From Trichaptum fuscoviolaceum (taxonomy: Eukaryota > Basidiomycota > Agaricomycetes > Hymenochaetales > Trichaptaceae): 64,000 nt of DNA. This document shows, in pieces, positions 24,525-36,278 of this stretch (positions are counted from its first letter, which is position 1; each line of letters starts with the position of its first letter). Below the pieces are notes generated by a model. The model did not search any database. It was not told where the DNA came from and saw only the letters and a list, made by a program, of their open reading frames with translations. Position numbers and translations under genes: made by a program. The stretch spans positions 531,981 to 595,980 of the forward strand of contig CAJSYZ010000006.1 in assembly GCA_910574455.1 (NCBI GenBank), in the 5' to 3' direction.

Positions 24525-24691
24525 GGAAGGGTTCAACTGAACGCAATGTCGGGTTTCATGATAAGATACGAATGACCCGGGACAGGGACATTCTATGCAG
24601 ACAAGTTGTTGATTATTAGTTCACGTGTATGATATGATGCTATGATGTACGTATCCATCCGATGCAGGAGGAAATGATGAGATTTAGGCCG

Positions 24692-27600
24692 CTATTGGAG
24701 GAAGAATGCCAGAAATCTTCGTTTAGCAAGAGGCGTTATTGGATGAGCCACCTTGATGTCATCTCGCATGAGAATTGGTGCGAATATGCATGCTTCCAAA
24801 TCGTTAAGTACGAATCCGGCTCATGAAAAAGCTAACACCGTACCTATTATTTCCCTTGCGGATACTGCTGTGTTGTCTTCTGAATTCCGCTGACTTTGTT
24901 GTTGCACATAATAATGTAGGTAGGCCGTCAGAGAAATCCACACCTAACAAGATAAATTAAGCAACACTGCGGAAGACTTGTGAAAGAACATGCCTCACGT
25001 TCAATGAGTGTCCTGGGAGCTCGGATATTATCTTAAATAAGATGAGTAGTGAAACGAAGGGCAGGTCCTCGAGCCACCTTACCTCAAATGCTTCATCCCG
25101 ATCCCTCGCAAATGAACACCTCTCGTGCAAATGTGTAGGCACTAAGGCGACTGGCAACGACTGCAACATCTGAAGTAAAGCCTCTCCGAACGACAAACAT
25201 ATGACTGTCTTGTCATCGGAAGTGCCAAATATAAACTCGTGGCCCGTATCCAAACACTGGTCCGTTGTCATTGTACGGATCGAGGAGAGAGTGCGTGATT
25301 CAATCGTACCTCTCTGATAAATTCAACTGTGTGTTGTTTCCCTTTCGTCGAGTATAAGTTTGGCTGGTTGGCAGAATTGTTCATGACTTCTTCGATTATT
25401 AAACAACAGTCGGACTCACGATTTCGATTCCATTGGTCATAAGCCAATTTATAAGTCGAATAACTTCATTTGGAACATTTGACTTTGGTTTTGTTGAAAG
25501 CGTTGCACCTGAAATGAGATGTCGGATAGGACCAGGTAGACGAACAAGGGTTTCAAAGTCATTTGCGAAACTTGTCGCTTCTGCTTAGTTTATGAGAGAA
25601 GTCGTTATAGTCCGGGATAAGGAAGAGCGTACGATAGTTTCCGGTCACTATGACAAAGTTATCTTTCCCTCGGACTGTATGAAGAATCAAAGTATGCTGC
25701 ATTCTATCTGGTGCGAGGTTCAACTTGTTCGCCGAAACGTCGTCCACAAACACCGTGATGGTGAGGTCGACATGTTCGTTTGGTACAATAATGCCCTGCA
25801 ATATGAGATTCAGCAGACATCACGAAAGTCTGGTTGAGAAAGCCTACCATATGTGACGACACACTCAGCCATTCTGGTACTATATTGAGAAGTCAGTATG
25901 TCAAACAAATCATAACGAGCACAAAACGTTTACAGGCTGGATCCGCTTCACTCAAAGGAATAAACCGAAATGCGCATGTAACCTGGTCTAGTCAGCGTAG
26001 CTCCCCACGTATACTTACTGATTATCTCACCTTCCCGATATTATGTAGTCGCAGCTTCCGCGTATACCTCTTTCTGTACCTACACAAACCAATGACATGT
26101 CAGATATGTATAGTCGTCATAAGTTCTTCAGAGTTCGGCCTACCAGACTTGTCCAAAGTCGATTTCGGGCATATCCACCTTCAGCTTCGGCACTTCCACC
26201 GAGTCTTCGAAATCCCCAAGCCTGTTGAGAAGCTCCGAAGCCTGATTGTGGAAAACGTGCTCATCTATGGCGCGGACAGGAACAGTGAATGACGCAGATA
26301 CGGGCCGGTGGTCACTCATGGTTATTTCGAAATGAGAATTGTAAGTGAGCTGTTTGACGTGTATACTGGGGTTGCTCATGTATAATATCCGGTCTGTCCA
26401 TGCTGGGCGGCGCCTGTTTATGAAGATTAGTGTTTATGTGTGGTTGAATAGTCTGCTTTACATACTTCATATCGTATCCAAGAGCATCTGTGGCGATTCC
26501 CGGGCTAAATCGATAGGTACTGATCTCGGTGTCACATTTACGGTCGGTGCCCCAGTGAACCACAGACATACGGGTTGTGACGAATCAATCCCTCGTGGAA
26601 TCCTTCAAATGCACGTCCCTCTCTCATTGACTTTGTAAGCTATACTAGAGAGTCAGAGAAATATCAACTGATATTGGCCACACCACGAACCTGATCATGC
26701 ACTAACATATCCCTTATATTATACTCTCGTGGACCCGTACCTACAAGCTCCCGAACATCGGTATCCGGAAGGTCGACCCGGTAGTTCAAATCTGGTGATA
26801 GTCAAAGAAGTTCCTCAACGCCAGGCACATCACAAATGAGTCGCGATGCCTTACCGCCCTTAAATAAGTTAAGACAACAAGATTCGAACGAAGAACGAGA
26901 TCAGCTTACCATCCAGAAAAGAATATCGGAGTGGAACGCTCTCTCAGTTTGCCCCTGGGTCGAAGGGCCTCTGACCACTGCATCCCCGGATAACGACGGC
27001 TGAACACCAGAGCCGCTCGAGGGCTCCGTACTGAACACCAGTCGTTGGGACAGATCGTGGAAATCCGCATTCCGCTTCTCTGTGTATTCGTCGAAGGCAG
27101 CTAGATGTGCGTTGACAAATGTGACGACTGTGGAAAAAAGAGTAACTTGAAGGGCTACGGCGCCTTTGTTGCCCTACGGAGTTCAGATTATGTCATGAGA
27201 CAGAAATCAAAAACACTTTACCATCATCCCCATAATTCCTGTTCCCACTGAGCACGTCCGAACGTTGGATGTATGTTTTAACAGTTCCTTCTTGACAATG
27301 AGAACAACGAGCATTCCCACAAGCTGTTTGGATGCCAGCTAAAGATGAAGCGATAAGCAGCGTATTACCATATAGTGCACGATACACCGACCTTTGTATA
27401 CTGGTCTCTGACTTCTCCTAGGCTGGCAAGAATAGCTTCTACCCAGGCGTCTTCACGAGTAGTAGTATAGCTGTATATGAGAGCTTCCGTTGAAAGGTCG
27501 AGCTCCTGGAAACCCAAGACTATAATATCTGGATCTGTTTCATCCAAATGATCGGACGGTTCCTCTGATTCTTCATTACTCTCCTCGTCGTGCCTTCCCG

Positions 27601-28704
27601 CAGAGAGATAGTCTTCCTTGTATAATGCTGACACTGACAGCGGGGAAACTGCCTTGAGAGGGGGTAGTGTTGTACCTCGCTGATGCTGAGGGCGAATCCA
27701 AAGCGAGAGATCCTGGGATGGAAGCTTCCCGTTCACATTGAATGTACCGATGCGCACTCTATGTATTTACTTTGAAAACTCTGCCACTCATGTCAATGCA
27801 GGGGCGACTCACTTTATGGTGTGTGGCTTGGAATACTTGTCCTTTGCCTTGTCCATCTCCGTCAGGATCCACTCATCCCTTATGTGCGCAATGTCAAGAT
27901 ACTCGTCTCCGGGCTGTCCTGCAAATGCTCGAGATAGATGACTGAAGGCTGGTTTCTGAAGTTCTCGAAGGTCGGGACGAGGATATAGCCGCGGTACTGT
28001 AGTAAATTGGTAGGCTAAGACGAAGAGTGGTAACTGTAAAGCGGTTACATACATTCTCTCCGTAGCTTGCATTGCGATCTATAGTAGTCCAACCAGCCGA
28101 AGTCCAATACCGCAGCAGTGTTGGAGATTTTGATGAGTCGTCTACTTTCACTGACAAAACTACGCAGCTCCTCGGTCGAATTGACTACAAAAGACTGCTT
28201 CTGGCCGTGCAAATCCAGTGTAAGGATCATTTCTAAAAATCCGAATTACCAATAGTACTCTTTGTTCGGACTGAATGTACGCTTACGCGGTGATGGAACT
28301 AGCTTGTATCTTCCAGGGCGAAGATCGAGAGTCCCAGATCTTGCCCGAGACTGAGCCATGGAAATAGACAGCTCACTTGTTAGAGGCGCTGCCCACAGTA
28401 AGAGCACATCGAGCTCATTGTCGGATGTTGTCCATGGCTTGAATACCAGGATACTAAGACGAATCAGATCACAGTTTTAGCATAGCTCCAAAGGTTTTTC
28501 AAGTTACCTGCCTTCCTCTTCTGCGCGCTGATAATTTGTAACGATGGCCAGAATACGTTGTTTATTTCCCGTCCCTTTGCTTGATGCAATTTCAGTGGAG
28601 TCCTCAGTCGTGGCCTGGGCAAGTAATGTTACATTAGCTGTTTCATTGATTCCTAGATGCTCTAGCAATGCGTTTCGTGATGCTTCTACTGTTGTTCCCT
28701 CCAT
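24692..28704 (-). CDS. OCRL/INPP5B-like inositol polyphosphate 5-phosphatase
   Basis: This is a type II phosphoinositide 5-phosphatase that removes the 5-phosphate of PI(4,5)P2 and related lipids on endosome and Golgi membranes. The gene has many exons, with the first at 28508-28704 and 28287-28453. Landmarks in order are: an amino-terminal PH-like region (QMILTLDLHGQKQSFVV); the catalytic domain, with IRDEWILTEM, RIGTFNVNGKLPSQDLS, DIIVLGFQELDLS, MGNKGAVALQ, DLNYR, PAWTDRILY and SDHRPV; an ASH domain (VPNEHVDLTITVFVDDVSAN and DNFVIVTGNYR); and a RhoGAP-like domain. In the last, SFGEALLQMLQSLP, ELPGHSLN, VWISLTAYLHYYVQQ and CIFAPILMRDD are visible, ending at the TAG at 24692-24694. The exon ending at 24999 uses a donor directly after HSLN; reading through it gives a false stop. 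Domain order matches animal OCRL. Confidence 0.9.
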
Positions 28705-29038
28705 TTGCAGTATCGCCGTCGCGGTATGGTGAAGATGTGGCGAGTGAGTTACTTAAAGATGCAACAATTGTTGCTTGTAAGGTACAAAATGTTATTTTTC
28801 CGCTTAGGAAGACTGAGGTACGATGGTAATAGATGGTGAAAGGGTCTATAATGATGGTTGCAGGCCTGGTTGAAGTTGTACATCAGGTCTGCCGAAAGGA
28901 GAATAAGCTTCTAGTATCTTCTGCAAGTTAACTAGATATAAATCTGTGCCACTATGTTTGCTTTCTCATTTACCTTCTATTCACATCTTATTTACTTCTT
29001 GCAAGTTCAACGGTCAAAATCGAGCATAGGAATTGAAG

Positions 29039-30442
29039 ATGGCTGAAACCAGCAACTCTGACCGCCCGATTACTTACTTCGACATCAACTATGGAGACAA
29101 GCCAATTGGGCGGATTGTGTTCTCTTTGTACAGCGACCTCGTCCCAAAGACTGCAGAAAACTTTCGTGCGTGATTCTCTATTGAATACTGAATGCTCTGT
29201 TCAATGCTTCTGAAGGTGCGTTATGTACGGGCGAGAAGGGGATAGGTCAGTCAGGCAAGCCCTTGTCCTACCAGGGCAGCAAGTTCCACCGTGTCATTAA
29301 AGGGTGAGTGTCAATGTTCTTTCTTCTTCAAGGGCTTCGTTGAAACGAGTATCTTTGTCAGGTTCATGATCCAGGGAGGTGACTTCACAGCTGGGAATGG
29401 TACGGGTGGCGAGTCGATCTATGGCGAGAAGTTTGAGGATGAGGGATTTCCTGTGAAGCATACACGGCCTTTCCTGTTGTCAATGGTAAGCTGTCGCACA
29501 GACTTGTCCTGGGACATAGCGATGTTCATTGCTTGCCTAGGCAAACGCAGGTCCGAATACGAACGGCTCGCAGTTCTTCATTACTGCAGCGCCGACGTCA
29601 CATTTGGATGGAAAGCATGTCGTGTTCGGCGAGGTCATTAAGGGGAAGTCGATTGTTCGGAGGATAGAGAACCACCCGACGGCAGATGGCGACGTACCGA
29701 CAGTACCGTTCAGCATCGCAGCATGTGGCGTGCTCTCACCAGACGACCCGTCGCTGAAGGAAGAGGCGACGGCGACAGCTGGCGGTATGTCTACTATTCT
29801 GACACTTGGAGAGGCGTTTGCTGAGGAAACTGGAATTCAGACCCGTATGAAGACTATCCGGACGATGACGACCACGATACTCAAAATCCCGAGGTTGCCC
29901 TCAAGATTGCGACTGACCTAAAGGCTCTCGGAAATACGAAGTTCAAGGAGGGCGACGTTGACGGAGCGCTCGATAAATGGCAAAGTATGTATACAATTGT
30001 ATGCATGTTTAATCATTCCTAACACTGATAACAATGTGCAGAGGCAATCCGGTATCTCGACGTGCATCCATTCCTACCTGAAGACACGTCACCGGAAATT
30101 CAAAAGTCGTTCTCTGAACTCCTCGGCTCTCTCCTCCTGAATTCCTCTCTCGCAGCACACAAAGCCGGTGGTGTCGAGAACGCCAGATCTGCCGTCAACT
30201 GGACGACCCGAGTGCTCGACCGCCTAACGCTTACCGATGCTGAAAAGGCGAAAGCTCTTTACCGCCGAGCCATATCAAGCGTTACCTTGCATGAAGATGA
30301 AGCAGCGGAGAAGGACCTACAAGAGGCATTGAAGTTGACGCCAAGCGATCAGGCTTGTCTTCGAGAGCTCAATGGTGTTCGAGAGCGGAAAAAGGCAGAG
30401 AGGGAGAAGCAGAAGAAAGCGTTCAAGGGGCTATTCGCGTAA
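29039..30442 (+). CDS. Cyclophilin-40 type peptidyl-prolyl isomerase (CypD/Cpr6)
   Basis: This Hsp90 co-chaperone has a cyclophilin PPIase domain followed by TPR repeats. Six exons (29039-29165, 29216-29303, 29362-29485, 29541-29784, 29841-29984 and 30042-30442) give 375 aa. The PPIase domain covers residues 10-175: [40 protein letters not shown] (active-site Arg-Phe-Gln pattern), [20 protein letters not shown] and HVVFGEV. An acidic linker (DYPDDDDHD) leads to TPRs from about residue 215: [34 protein letters not shown] and [13 protein letters not shown]. The carboxyl end is basic ([17 protein letters not shown]), as in cyclophilin-40. The function is well supported. Confidence 0.95.
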
Positions 30443-31194
30443 CGCATGTTGTAGAGTAAGCAAGCAATTGGCATGTTTATTAGGTTTTATGCTTATTTGT
30501 TGAATGTAAGCTTGATCCTTTTGTTGTGTTTATTCGGTGTGGTCCAGTGGATAGAAATGCTGTTTTAAGGTATGTTTGTCAATGCATCCAATGTGAGTAT
30601 TTTCTTCAATGTTTGACTAGCGCCGATTTGCCGAACCCGGCATCCAAAGCGGTCCGGCCTGGTCATGAGACTATCCCTGACTCACCGGGAGTAAAGGGGC
30701 CAAAAAAGGGCATTGTATCCCCGTAACTAAACTGTCGTGAGAAAAGTACCGTTCACTCCGAGATTCCTCCGCTTACATACATCAATTTTTTTACCACTTT
30801 GGTTTGGCAAGGTCACGGTGCAAGCGTTGTCCCGGAGTGTGACTCTCACGGCCCTTCCGTAACCTCGCTTACCTACATAGTATTTTGGTTGCCGCTTATG
30901 GTGCATCCGGCAAACTACTGCCCAAACCTCCCACTCGGCCTGTTCCTACCCGTGGAAGGGTTTGGGTAGGAGACGGCACGCCGTGTCCGTCATAGCAGAT
31001 ATACAGAAAAAGTTGCCTGGTCTGGTTAAGTGACTAACTACCTCGCAAAGTCAGCCTCTTGTCACCAATACTGTAGCCCGGAAAGATTTATCATGCAAGG
31101 ATTTATCTGCAAGAGCTTTTTCACGGTACAGCATAAAAACGACACATGATGGTATCTTCATTCCAATTTACAGTAAGACCCTTCTTCTGATTTC
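30443..31194. other. Intergenic region
   Basis: No gene supported. It contains a short inverted pair around 30940-30975 (CCTACCC and GGGTAGG arms) of unknown meaning. The 66-codon frame at 30526-30726 has no recognisable content. Confidence 0.35.
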
Positions 31195-32571
31195 ATGTCA
31201 GCGAAGCAGAACATAGTCGTTGTGGGGAGCGGTGGTGCAGGGACCAACGTTGTTCGGGAACTCGTCTCTAAGCTTCGCAGCTACAGCGACCAGTACGACC
31301 TCGTCCTAATCTCGACTTTTGACTGCTATGTCTATCTCCCCGCTCTTCTCCGGATGGCTGTCACGTCCAAGGATAATATAGAAGAAACTGCTCTCATTCC
31401 GATCGACAAGTTATTCTCCGACGGTGTCGGGAGGCTCAAGGTTGGGACCGTGTCGCGAGTTTTACAAGCGTCCAAGTCGGGTGAGGAGGGGGGAGTTGTT
31501 TTTCTTGAAAGTGGTGAAGAGGTTCCGTATCGACATCTCGTCTTGGCAACGGGAAGTATATTGGAAGGTCCGTTGGCTGGTTTGTCCGGTGGCAGATCCA
31601 ACCTTTTGAGTACAATCAGGGATTGGAGAACAAAATTCAGCCAGGCGAAATCTATAGTGATTATCGGCGGGGGATCCATAGGACTAGGTGTGCTCGTGAC
31701 AATCCAGAGCATCTGGTTTTACTAGCTCACAGCGTTTTTTTGTTGACCTCAGAGCTTTCCGGAGAGCTGAAAGATGTTTACCCGGTAAGTTGCATCCCGT
31801 CCCCTGCGCAAGCATTGCTCCTTTCTGATGGTCAGTATCTTAGGCGACTAAAATTACCATTGTCCATGCTGGGCACCTACCTCTCAATGAAGTGTACCCG
31901 GAAAAGTTCCGGAAGGACGTCAAGAGGCGGTGGGAAGCTCGGGGTGTCGAGTTCATTCTCAACGACCGTATAGATGACTACCCTTATGAAACAGCCGGCA
32001 CAGCTACAATGGCATCTGGAAAATCCATCTCAGCGGATCTCTTCGTAAGCGGCCTTGCCTCACAAGCCTTACCGTCTCTGATCTCTCTCCATATATTAGG
32101 TCCCAGCTCGTGGCGGGCGGCCTAGCACAGCGTATTTAAAGAGCCTGGGCGATGACGTTCTCGACGCACGTGGATATGTGCGGATAGCTCCTACGCTCCA
32201 GCTCACAGAATACAAGAACATCTTTGCAGCGGGTGACATCATGGCGTTCGACGAGCAGAAAGCTCTCGCGAAGACACCGGGGCATGCGAAGGTCGTAGCT
32301 GATAATATCATGAGCTTACTCGTTGGCGAGGTGCCCAAGAAGACATATGGAGGGACGTTCGAGGGGTTGTTCATTACGAATGGAAAGGTATGAAATTCAT
32401 CCATGATTTACGTCCTGTATGTCTGATTGGGAACTGTTCGTGTAGGACAAAGGGGCCGGATATATTGGCGTGTTATGGGGCCTCACATTCGGTGACTGGG
32501 TCGTACCGATGGTGAAAGGAAAGGACTTGTTCATCCCGAATACGCGGAAGGCCTTCGGCGTTGCTCCGTAG
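31195..32571 (+). CDS. AIF2/AMID-type FAD-dependent oxidoreductase
   Basis: This is a pyridine nucleotide-disulphide oxidoreductase related to apoptosis-inducing factor 2 (AMID/FSP1), which oxidises NAD(P)H and reduces quinones. Five exons (31195-31687, 31753-31784, 31844-32044, 32100-32387 and 32446-32571) give 379 aa. The FAD-binding Rossmann motif is at the amino end (NIVVVGSGGAGTNVV). The second nucleotide motif is IVIIGGGSIGLELSGEL. The substrate and FAD segments HLVLATGS, ARGGRPSTAYL and NIFAAGDIMAF are intact. The last exon gives a hydrophobic carboxyl end (GVLWGLTFGDWVVPM). No clear organelle-targeting signal is visible at the amino terminus. Confidence 0.92.
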
Positions 32572-33470
32572 TACACGATTCCTGAGTGTATTGATACTCA
32601 TCAAGTCGGGTCTTGCATTGTTACTGAATGTCAAATGTCCCCCAAATTTTGGCTCTGAATCACCAAGTCTGTGCATCGCAAGCGAGGTTAATCATGTCCT
32701 TAGTAAAAATAACGCCGCCATTTCTCCATCACGATCAGCGAGACGACTATAGCGTCACAATTGTGCGTTGCAACGGACGATTCGGAGTTGACGTTCATCG
32801 CAATATCTAACGTTGCTTTTTTCCCACTTTATCGACATGAAATTAGATTCCGCGCGCTCGACCTTCGCATGACATTACTTCATATCGAGATCCCAGAGCT
32901 GAGATAAAAGTCGGTAATAATCTCACATTATATCGGTTGGACGATTTTTACTGATGAAACGGACGTGAAAGCAACGAAACCATTCATATTCGCCCCCGTT
33001 TGCGCACTTTTTGTAACGAACATTGCGCGTCGGCAATTAGAATTGAGCATGCTCTGCAGTTGTTGAAGTCCTACTATGAGAGCTGCTTTTGTTGCTCCAC
33101 AAATGTCTTAATCTTCCGCCACTCTCCGCAATAGCATAGGGTAAGTACGCGTGCACCTTAGGCAACGGATTTCAGGGTCCAATAGGGCCTCTTAGGGGTA
33201 GTTCTTTTTGCAAAAGAATAGACCTAACCATATGAAAGCTCCCGATGTTCGTCCCCCTATTTACCCAAGAAGTTCGTGAGACATTGGTAGAATCCCAAAA
33301 CATTCACGATGTTCGGCATTCAAGTTGCCGATGTTCGCGAGACCTTCGTGAACATCCGAAGCCACACGATCTTCGGGTAACATGGTACAAAATATGTAGT
33401 ATATATGCACAAAATAAATACACTAACAAGAACATCAAAAATGGTAGCTAAATGCTATATTTTATGAGAA
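32572..33470. other. Intergenic region bordering the mobile-element zone
   Basis: No supported gene. From about 33240 the sequence carries repeated CGATGTTCG/ACATCCGAAG-like words, and the stretch at 33330-33440 resembles 36300-36390 and 36665-36710 on the far side of the TIR element. It is probably part of an older repeat. Confidence 0.4.
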
Positions 33471-33716
33471 GAACATCTGCAGAACATCTGCAGAATATCT
33501 GCAGAATATCTGCGAGAACATCTGCAGAATATCTGCAAATCTTCGAATATCTGCAGAACATCTGCAGAACATCTACGAATATCTGCAGAACATCTGCAGA
33601 ACATCTGCGAATATCTGCAGAACATCTGCAGAACATCTGCGAATATCTGCAGAACATCTGCAGAACATCTGCAGAACATCCGCAGAACATATGTGAATAT
33701 CTGCAGAACATCTGCG
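33471..33716. repeat. 11-bp minisatellite (AACATCTGCAG)
   Basis: About 22 tandem units of AACATCTGCAG, with variants such as AATATCTGCAG and AACATCTGCGA. Because unit length is not a multiple of three and stops are rare in the motif, long frames are open on both strands. I regard them as artefacts of the repeat. It directly precedes the TIR element. Confidence 0.92.
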
Positions 33717-33767
33717 AATAACAGCGATTTTCGGCATTGCCGATGTCCGTGTATACACCGGAGCAAA

Positions 33768-33840
33768 CACATAATGGTGTATCTTCTGAATATAGCCCAT
33801 ATTATGGGGTGAATTATTCACTCACATGAATGATTCACCT
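33768..33840 (+). repeat. Left terminal inverted repeat of the TIR element
   Basis: Begins CACATAATGGTG and includes the odd palindromes TGAATTATTCA (33810-33820) and TGAATGATTCA (33827-33837). It matches the reverse complement of 36206-36278. Confidence 0.85.
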
Positions 33841-33983
33841 GAATGATTCTGTATTATATTGATAATAAATTACACCTTATGCAGAAGATAGATGAATAGA
33901 ATAAATTATGAATCATTCCAGGACAAAATGAATTATAATATTTGCAATTTAAATGAGTATAAACACATATTAGGATATCCTGT

Positions 33984-35306
33984 CTACAACTTGAATGAGG
34001 AAGGCACTGAATCTAACTTCACATCATTCTCCGGCTCACTCGATGATAATGATGAGTACATTGTATCAGCACCATCTTTGTCTAGATCCCGAGTACGGAG
34101 AGACCCATCATCCTCACGCGCGTTCCGCGTGCGCAAGTACAACTCAACTCTCACCTCCAGCTCCGCAAGCATCACAAATGAGTCGTCGTCCACTTTCACA
34201 ACGAAGTCCGGGCACACCCACGGCGCCTGGCGGCCCGTCATGTGTGATTCCTGTCGCGTAGAATACGGGTCATGCTTTGCAAGCGGCACAACTTTCGCGT
34301 TCGTCGCGTTCAAATATGAGAATTCTGGCGGAGCGTGCCGTGTGTTGTTTTCGGGCAGAGGCGGCACCCTCGATGCCCAGTTAAAGACGCATGCGTTTTG
34401 CCGTAGTTCATGTTCTCCCATATGGCTAGAACAAATCCTCTCATTGAAAGTGAGATGGCTAATCATGTGCATAAGGATAGGTGAAGGGGAAGATAACAAG
34501 TTAGCGGGAATTGTTGAGACGGTCAAAGCAGTTAAAGGCGACGCACTCTCTGCCTCAAGTTGAATCCGCTTCTCCCAGATGCTCGTAGGATTACCGATCA
34601 CAGACCGCCCAATCGTCCTACTTGTCCCTAACCCATCATCGCCAATCCTGGACTATTGCGACTGCGCTGGTGGGATGCTCAGGTGTAACGAGCATGCGGC
34701 GTTCCAAGGCTGACACCATAGTAAACACACCGAGGAGAGCATTAGCCGGCGAGTACTCATCTAGATGCACGGGAGGGAGTGGTAGTGAGAGGGAAGAGAC
34801 ATCGGGTGAAGGAAGGGGACGGATGGCGAGAAAGACGTGGTGCTCAGGAAAGGCGGAGCCGTGGAGACTGAGCTGGCAGAGGCTTCTTGTTAGGATTAAG
34901 GACATGGATTAAGAGGAGAGTCAGTTAGACGGCTGGGATAGTGAGGATGATAGACTTACTTTGATGTTGATGGGTGCATCAGAGCCCTCCAACATAGTAA
35001 GAAGGACGGAAAGAAACAAAGGAAAGTCGTGAACGCGCCTTTGGCACTGTTGGCAGTGGCACGGGATCACGTGACCCTACCACGGTGACCACTCTGCCTT
35101 TCTTCAAGTTGTCTGCAAGCCACTCCTTCGCACACGCAGTCGTCGTATGTCCCAACCTCTTCAGCTCGACATCTCACTCTATGGCCGCGGCTCTCCTGGG
35201 CAACAGACGAAGGGCGCCGTCGACGAAGCTCGTGATACCGGCGCCTTAGCCTTATTGCGCTCAGGACCGCGGATTCGTCGCTGAAGCTCGCCAATTGGAC
35301 CGACAA
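33984..35306 (-). pseudogene. Captured galactosyltransferase (GT31-like) gene fragment
   Basis: The minus-strand frame 33984-34601 contains FVVKVDDDSFVMLAELEVRV, the nucleotide-sugar binding DxD region of beta-1,3-galactosyltransferase-like (GT31) proteins. Upstream pieces read in other frames, such as LGHTTTACAKEWLADNLKKG near 35100-35200 and EYSPANALLGVFTMVSALER near 34700-34760, look like further exons of the same gene. The set lies wholly inside the TIR element and lacks the rest of the enzyme, so it is best seen as a host gene fragment captured by the transposon. Whether a chimeric transcript is made is unknown. Confidence 0.55.
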
Positions 35307-35381
35307 CGAGCATGTGAGATATTCCTTTCTGACGTCTGACCTTCACTTACATCCACCATCCTCAAAGGGCTTCCCCGGAAC

Positions 35382-36007
35382 ATGGAGTCTGCTGATCATT
35401 CATTGCCGCTGTTCAAGCCTGCCCAAGGTCAGTCTGAACTTCCAGTCTCGTTCGAAGAATGAACTTCACTGACTGTCCAGCCACTGCGCTCTTTGGAGTT
35501 GGAACGGGAACCGGCGCCTGCGCTACTCAGTCGTTCTCTGCATCAAAATGGTTCATCTTCGGAATCGCTTCTATTCCGACATGCGCAACGGTTATCGAGG
35601 CGACTTCAATACACACCTGCAATCGCTTACGGGGATTCAAGTTCGATAATTCCTTACCGTCACCTCTCGCTTTCAAGCAGCTACAGGCAGGCGTGGAACA
35701 CCTGGCTTTCTCAGTTGGCCGGTTACTGTGAAGGAGTTGGAGAACCTGACAGCGGATGTTGTTTAGCTTTGGGAAGAAGGCGAGAAGCATCCTATGTTTT
35801 AAGTCTGAAGATTGCCTGTGCTATGAACGGAGTAACGCTCCTGAGCACAAGCAGTGTACAGCGGTTCCGTGCAATGGTCGTGAGTATTATATTTGCACTG
35901 ATGTTTTTAACAATCCTTTGCTCATTGACATCCTTATCACCACGTTGCCTTACTTCAAGGAACCTGCGAACTTGCGCACTCTGCTTTACATCATTGTCCG
36001 CAACTGA
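35382..36007 (+). pseudogene. Unknown gene fragment in the right arm of the TIR element
   Basis: An ATG at 35382 starts MESADHSLPLFKPAQ before a GT donor at 35428. The region downstream of 35481 is open for about 200 codons (for example LELEREPAPALLSRSLHQNG and IIPYRHLSLSSSYRQAWNTW). The same stretch occurs with indels in the second copy at 63370-63990 on the opposite strand. The family is not recognised. It is either a captured host fragment or element-specific sequence. Confidence 0.4.
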
Positions 36008-36205
36008 CAACTGTGACACACCTAGTCACAAACACACAGAATCTGATGGGTGGGTTTATTCCCTCACTTTGCTTGAATCATTCACTATGTGTATGATTCA
36101 TTCCTTAGATTTGCTGTACATATGGTTATAAAAATTAATACAATAGTATACTAACTTGAATCATTCATAAAAATCATTCATCTGAGCAAATCATTCAAAT
36201 CATTC

Positions 36206-36278
36206 ACATGAATCATTCATCTGTGTGAATCATTCACCCCATAATATGGGCTATTTTCAGAAGATGCACCATTATGTG
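36206..36278 (-). repeat. Right terminal inverted repeat of the TIR element
   Basis: Mirror of the left end, ending CACCATTATGTG. It contains TGAATCATTCA at 36209-36219 and 36226-36236. Two further copies lie just inside, at 36074-36084 and 36157-36167. Confidence 0.85.

Larger units (their letters stand above)
33768..36278. mobile_element. 2.5-kb TIR element carrying host gene fragments
   Basis: The two ends are inverted copies of each other. The left end reads CACATAATGGTG, then ATCTTCTGAA, then ATAGCCCATATTATGGGGTG, and the reverse complement of the right end reads the same with few changes. The similarity continues through a zone of TGAATGATTCA words. No transposase is encoded, so it is non-autonomous. 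It carries a minus-strand galactosyltransferase-like fragment and a plus-strand unknown fragment. The right arm recurs, inverted, at 63104-64000, so the element is repetitive. No clear target-site duplication could be seen. The superfamily cannot be named from the ends alone. Confidence 0.82.

Noticed and set aside
24957..24998. Carboxyl extension VRHVLSQVFRSVA of the 5-phosphatase frame
   Set aside because: This is intron read-through; a GT donor after HSLN and an AG before VWISLTAYLHYY restore the RhoGAP domain.
30540..30600. tRNA-like GGTGTGGTCCAGTGG sequence
   Set aside because: No matching acceptor or T arm could be paired.
33471..33716. CRISPR-like array
   Set aside because: Units are contiguous without unique spacers, and the genome is eukaryotic.
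33448..33821. Cysteine-rich and Gln/Ile-rich open frames on both strands of the minisatellite
   Set aside because: They arise from the 11-bp unit read in each frame and have no start context or partner exons.
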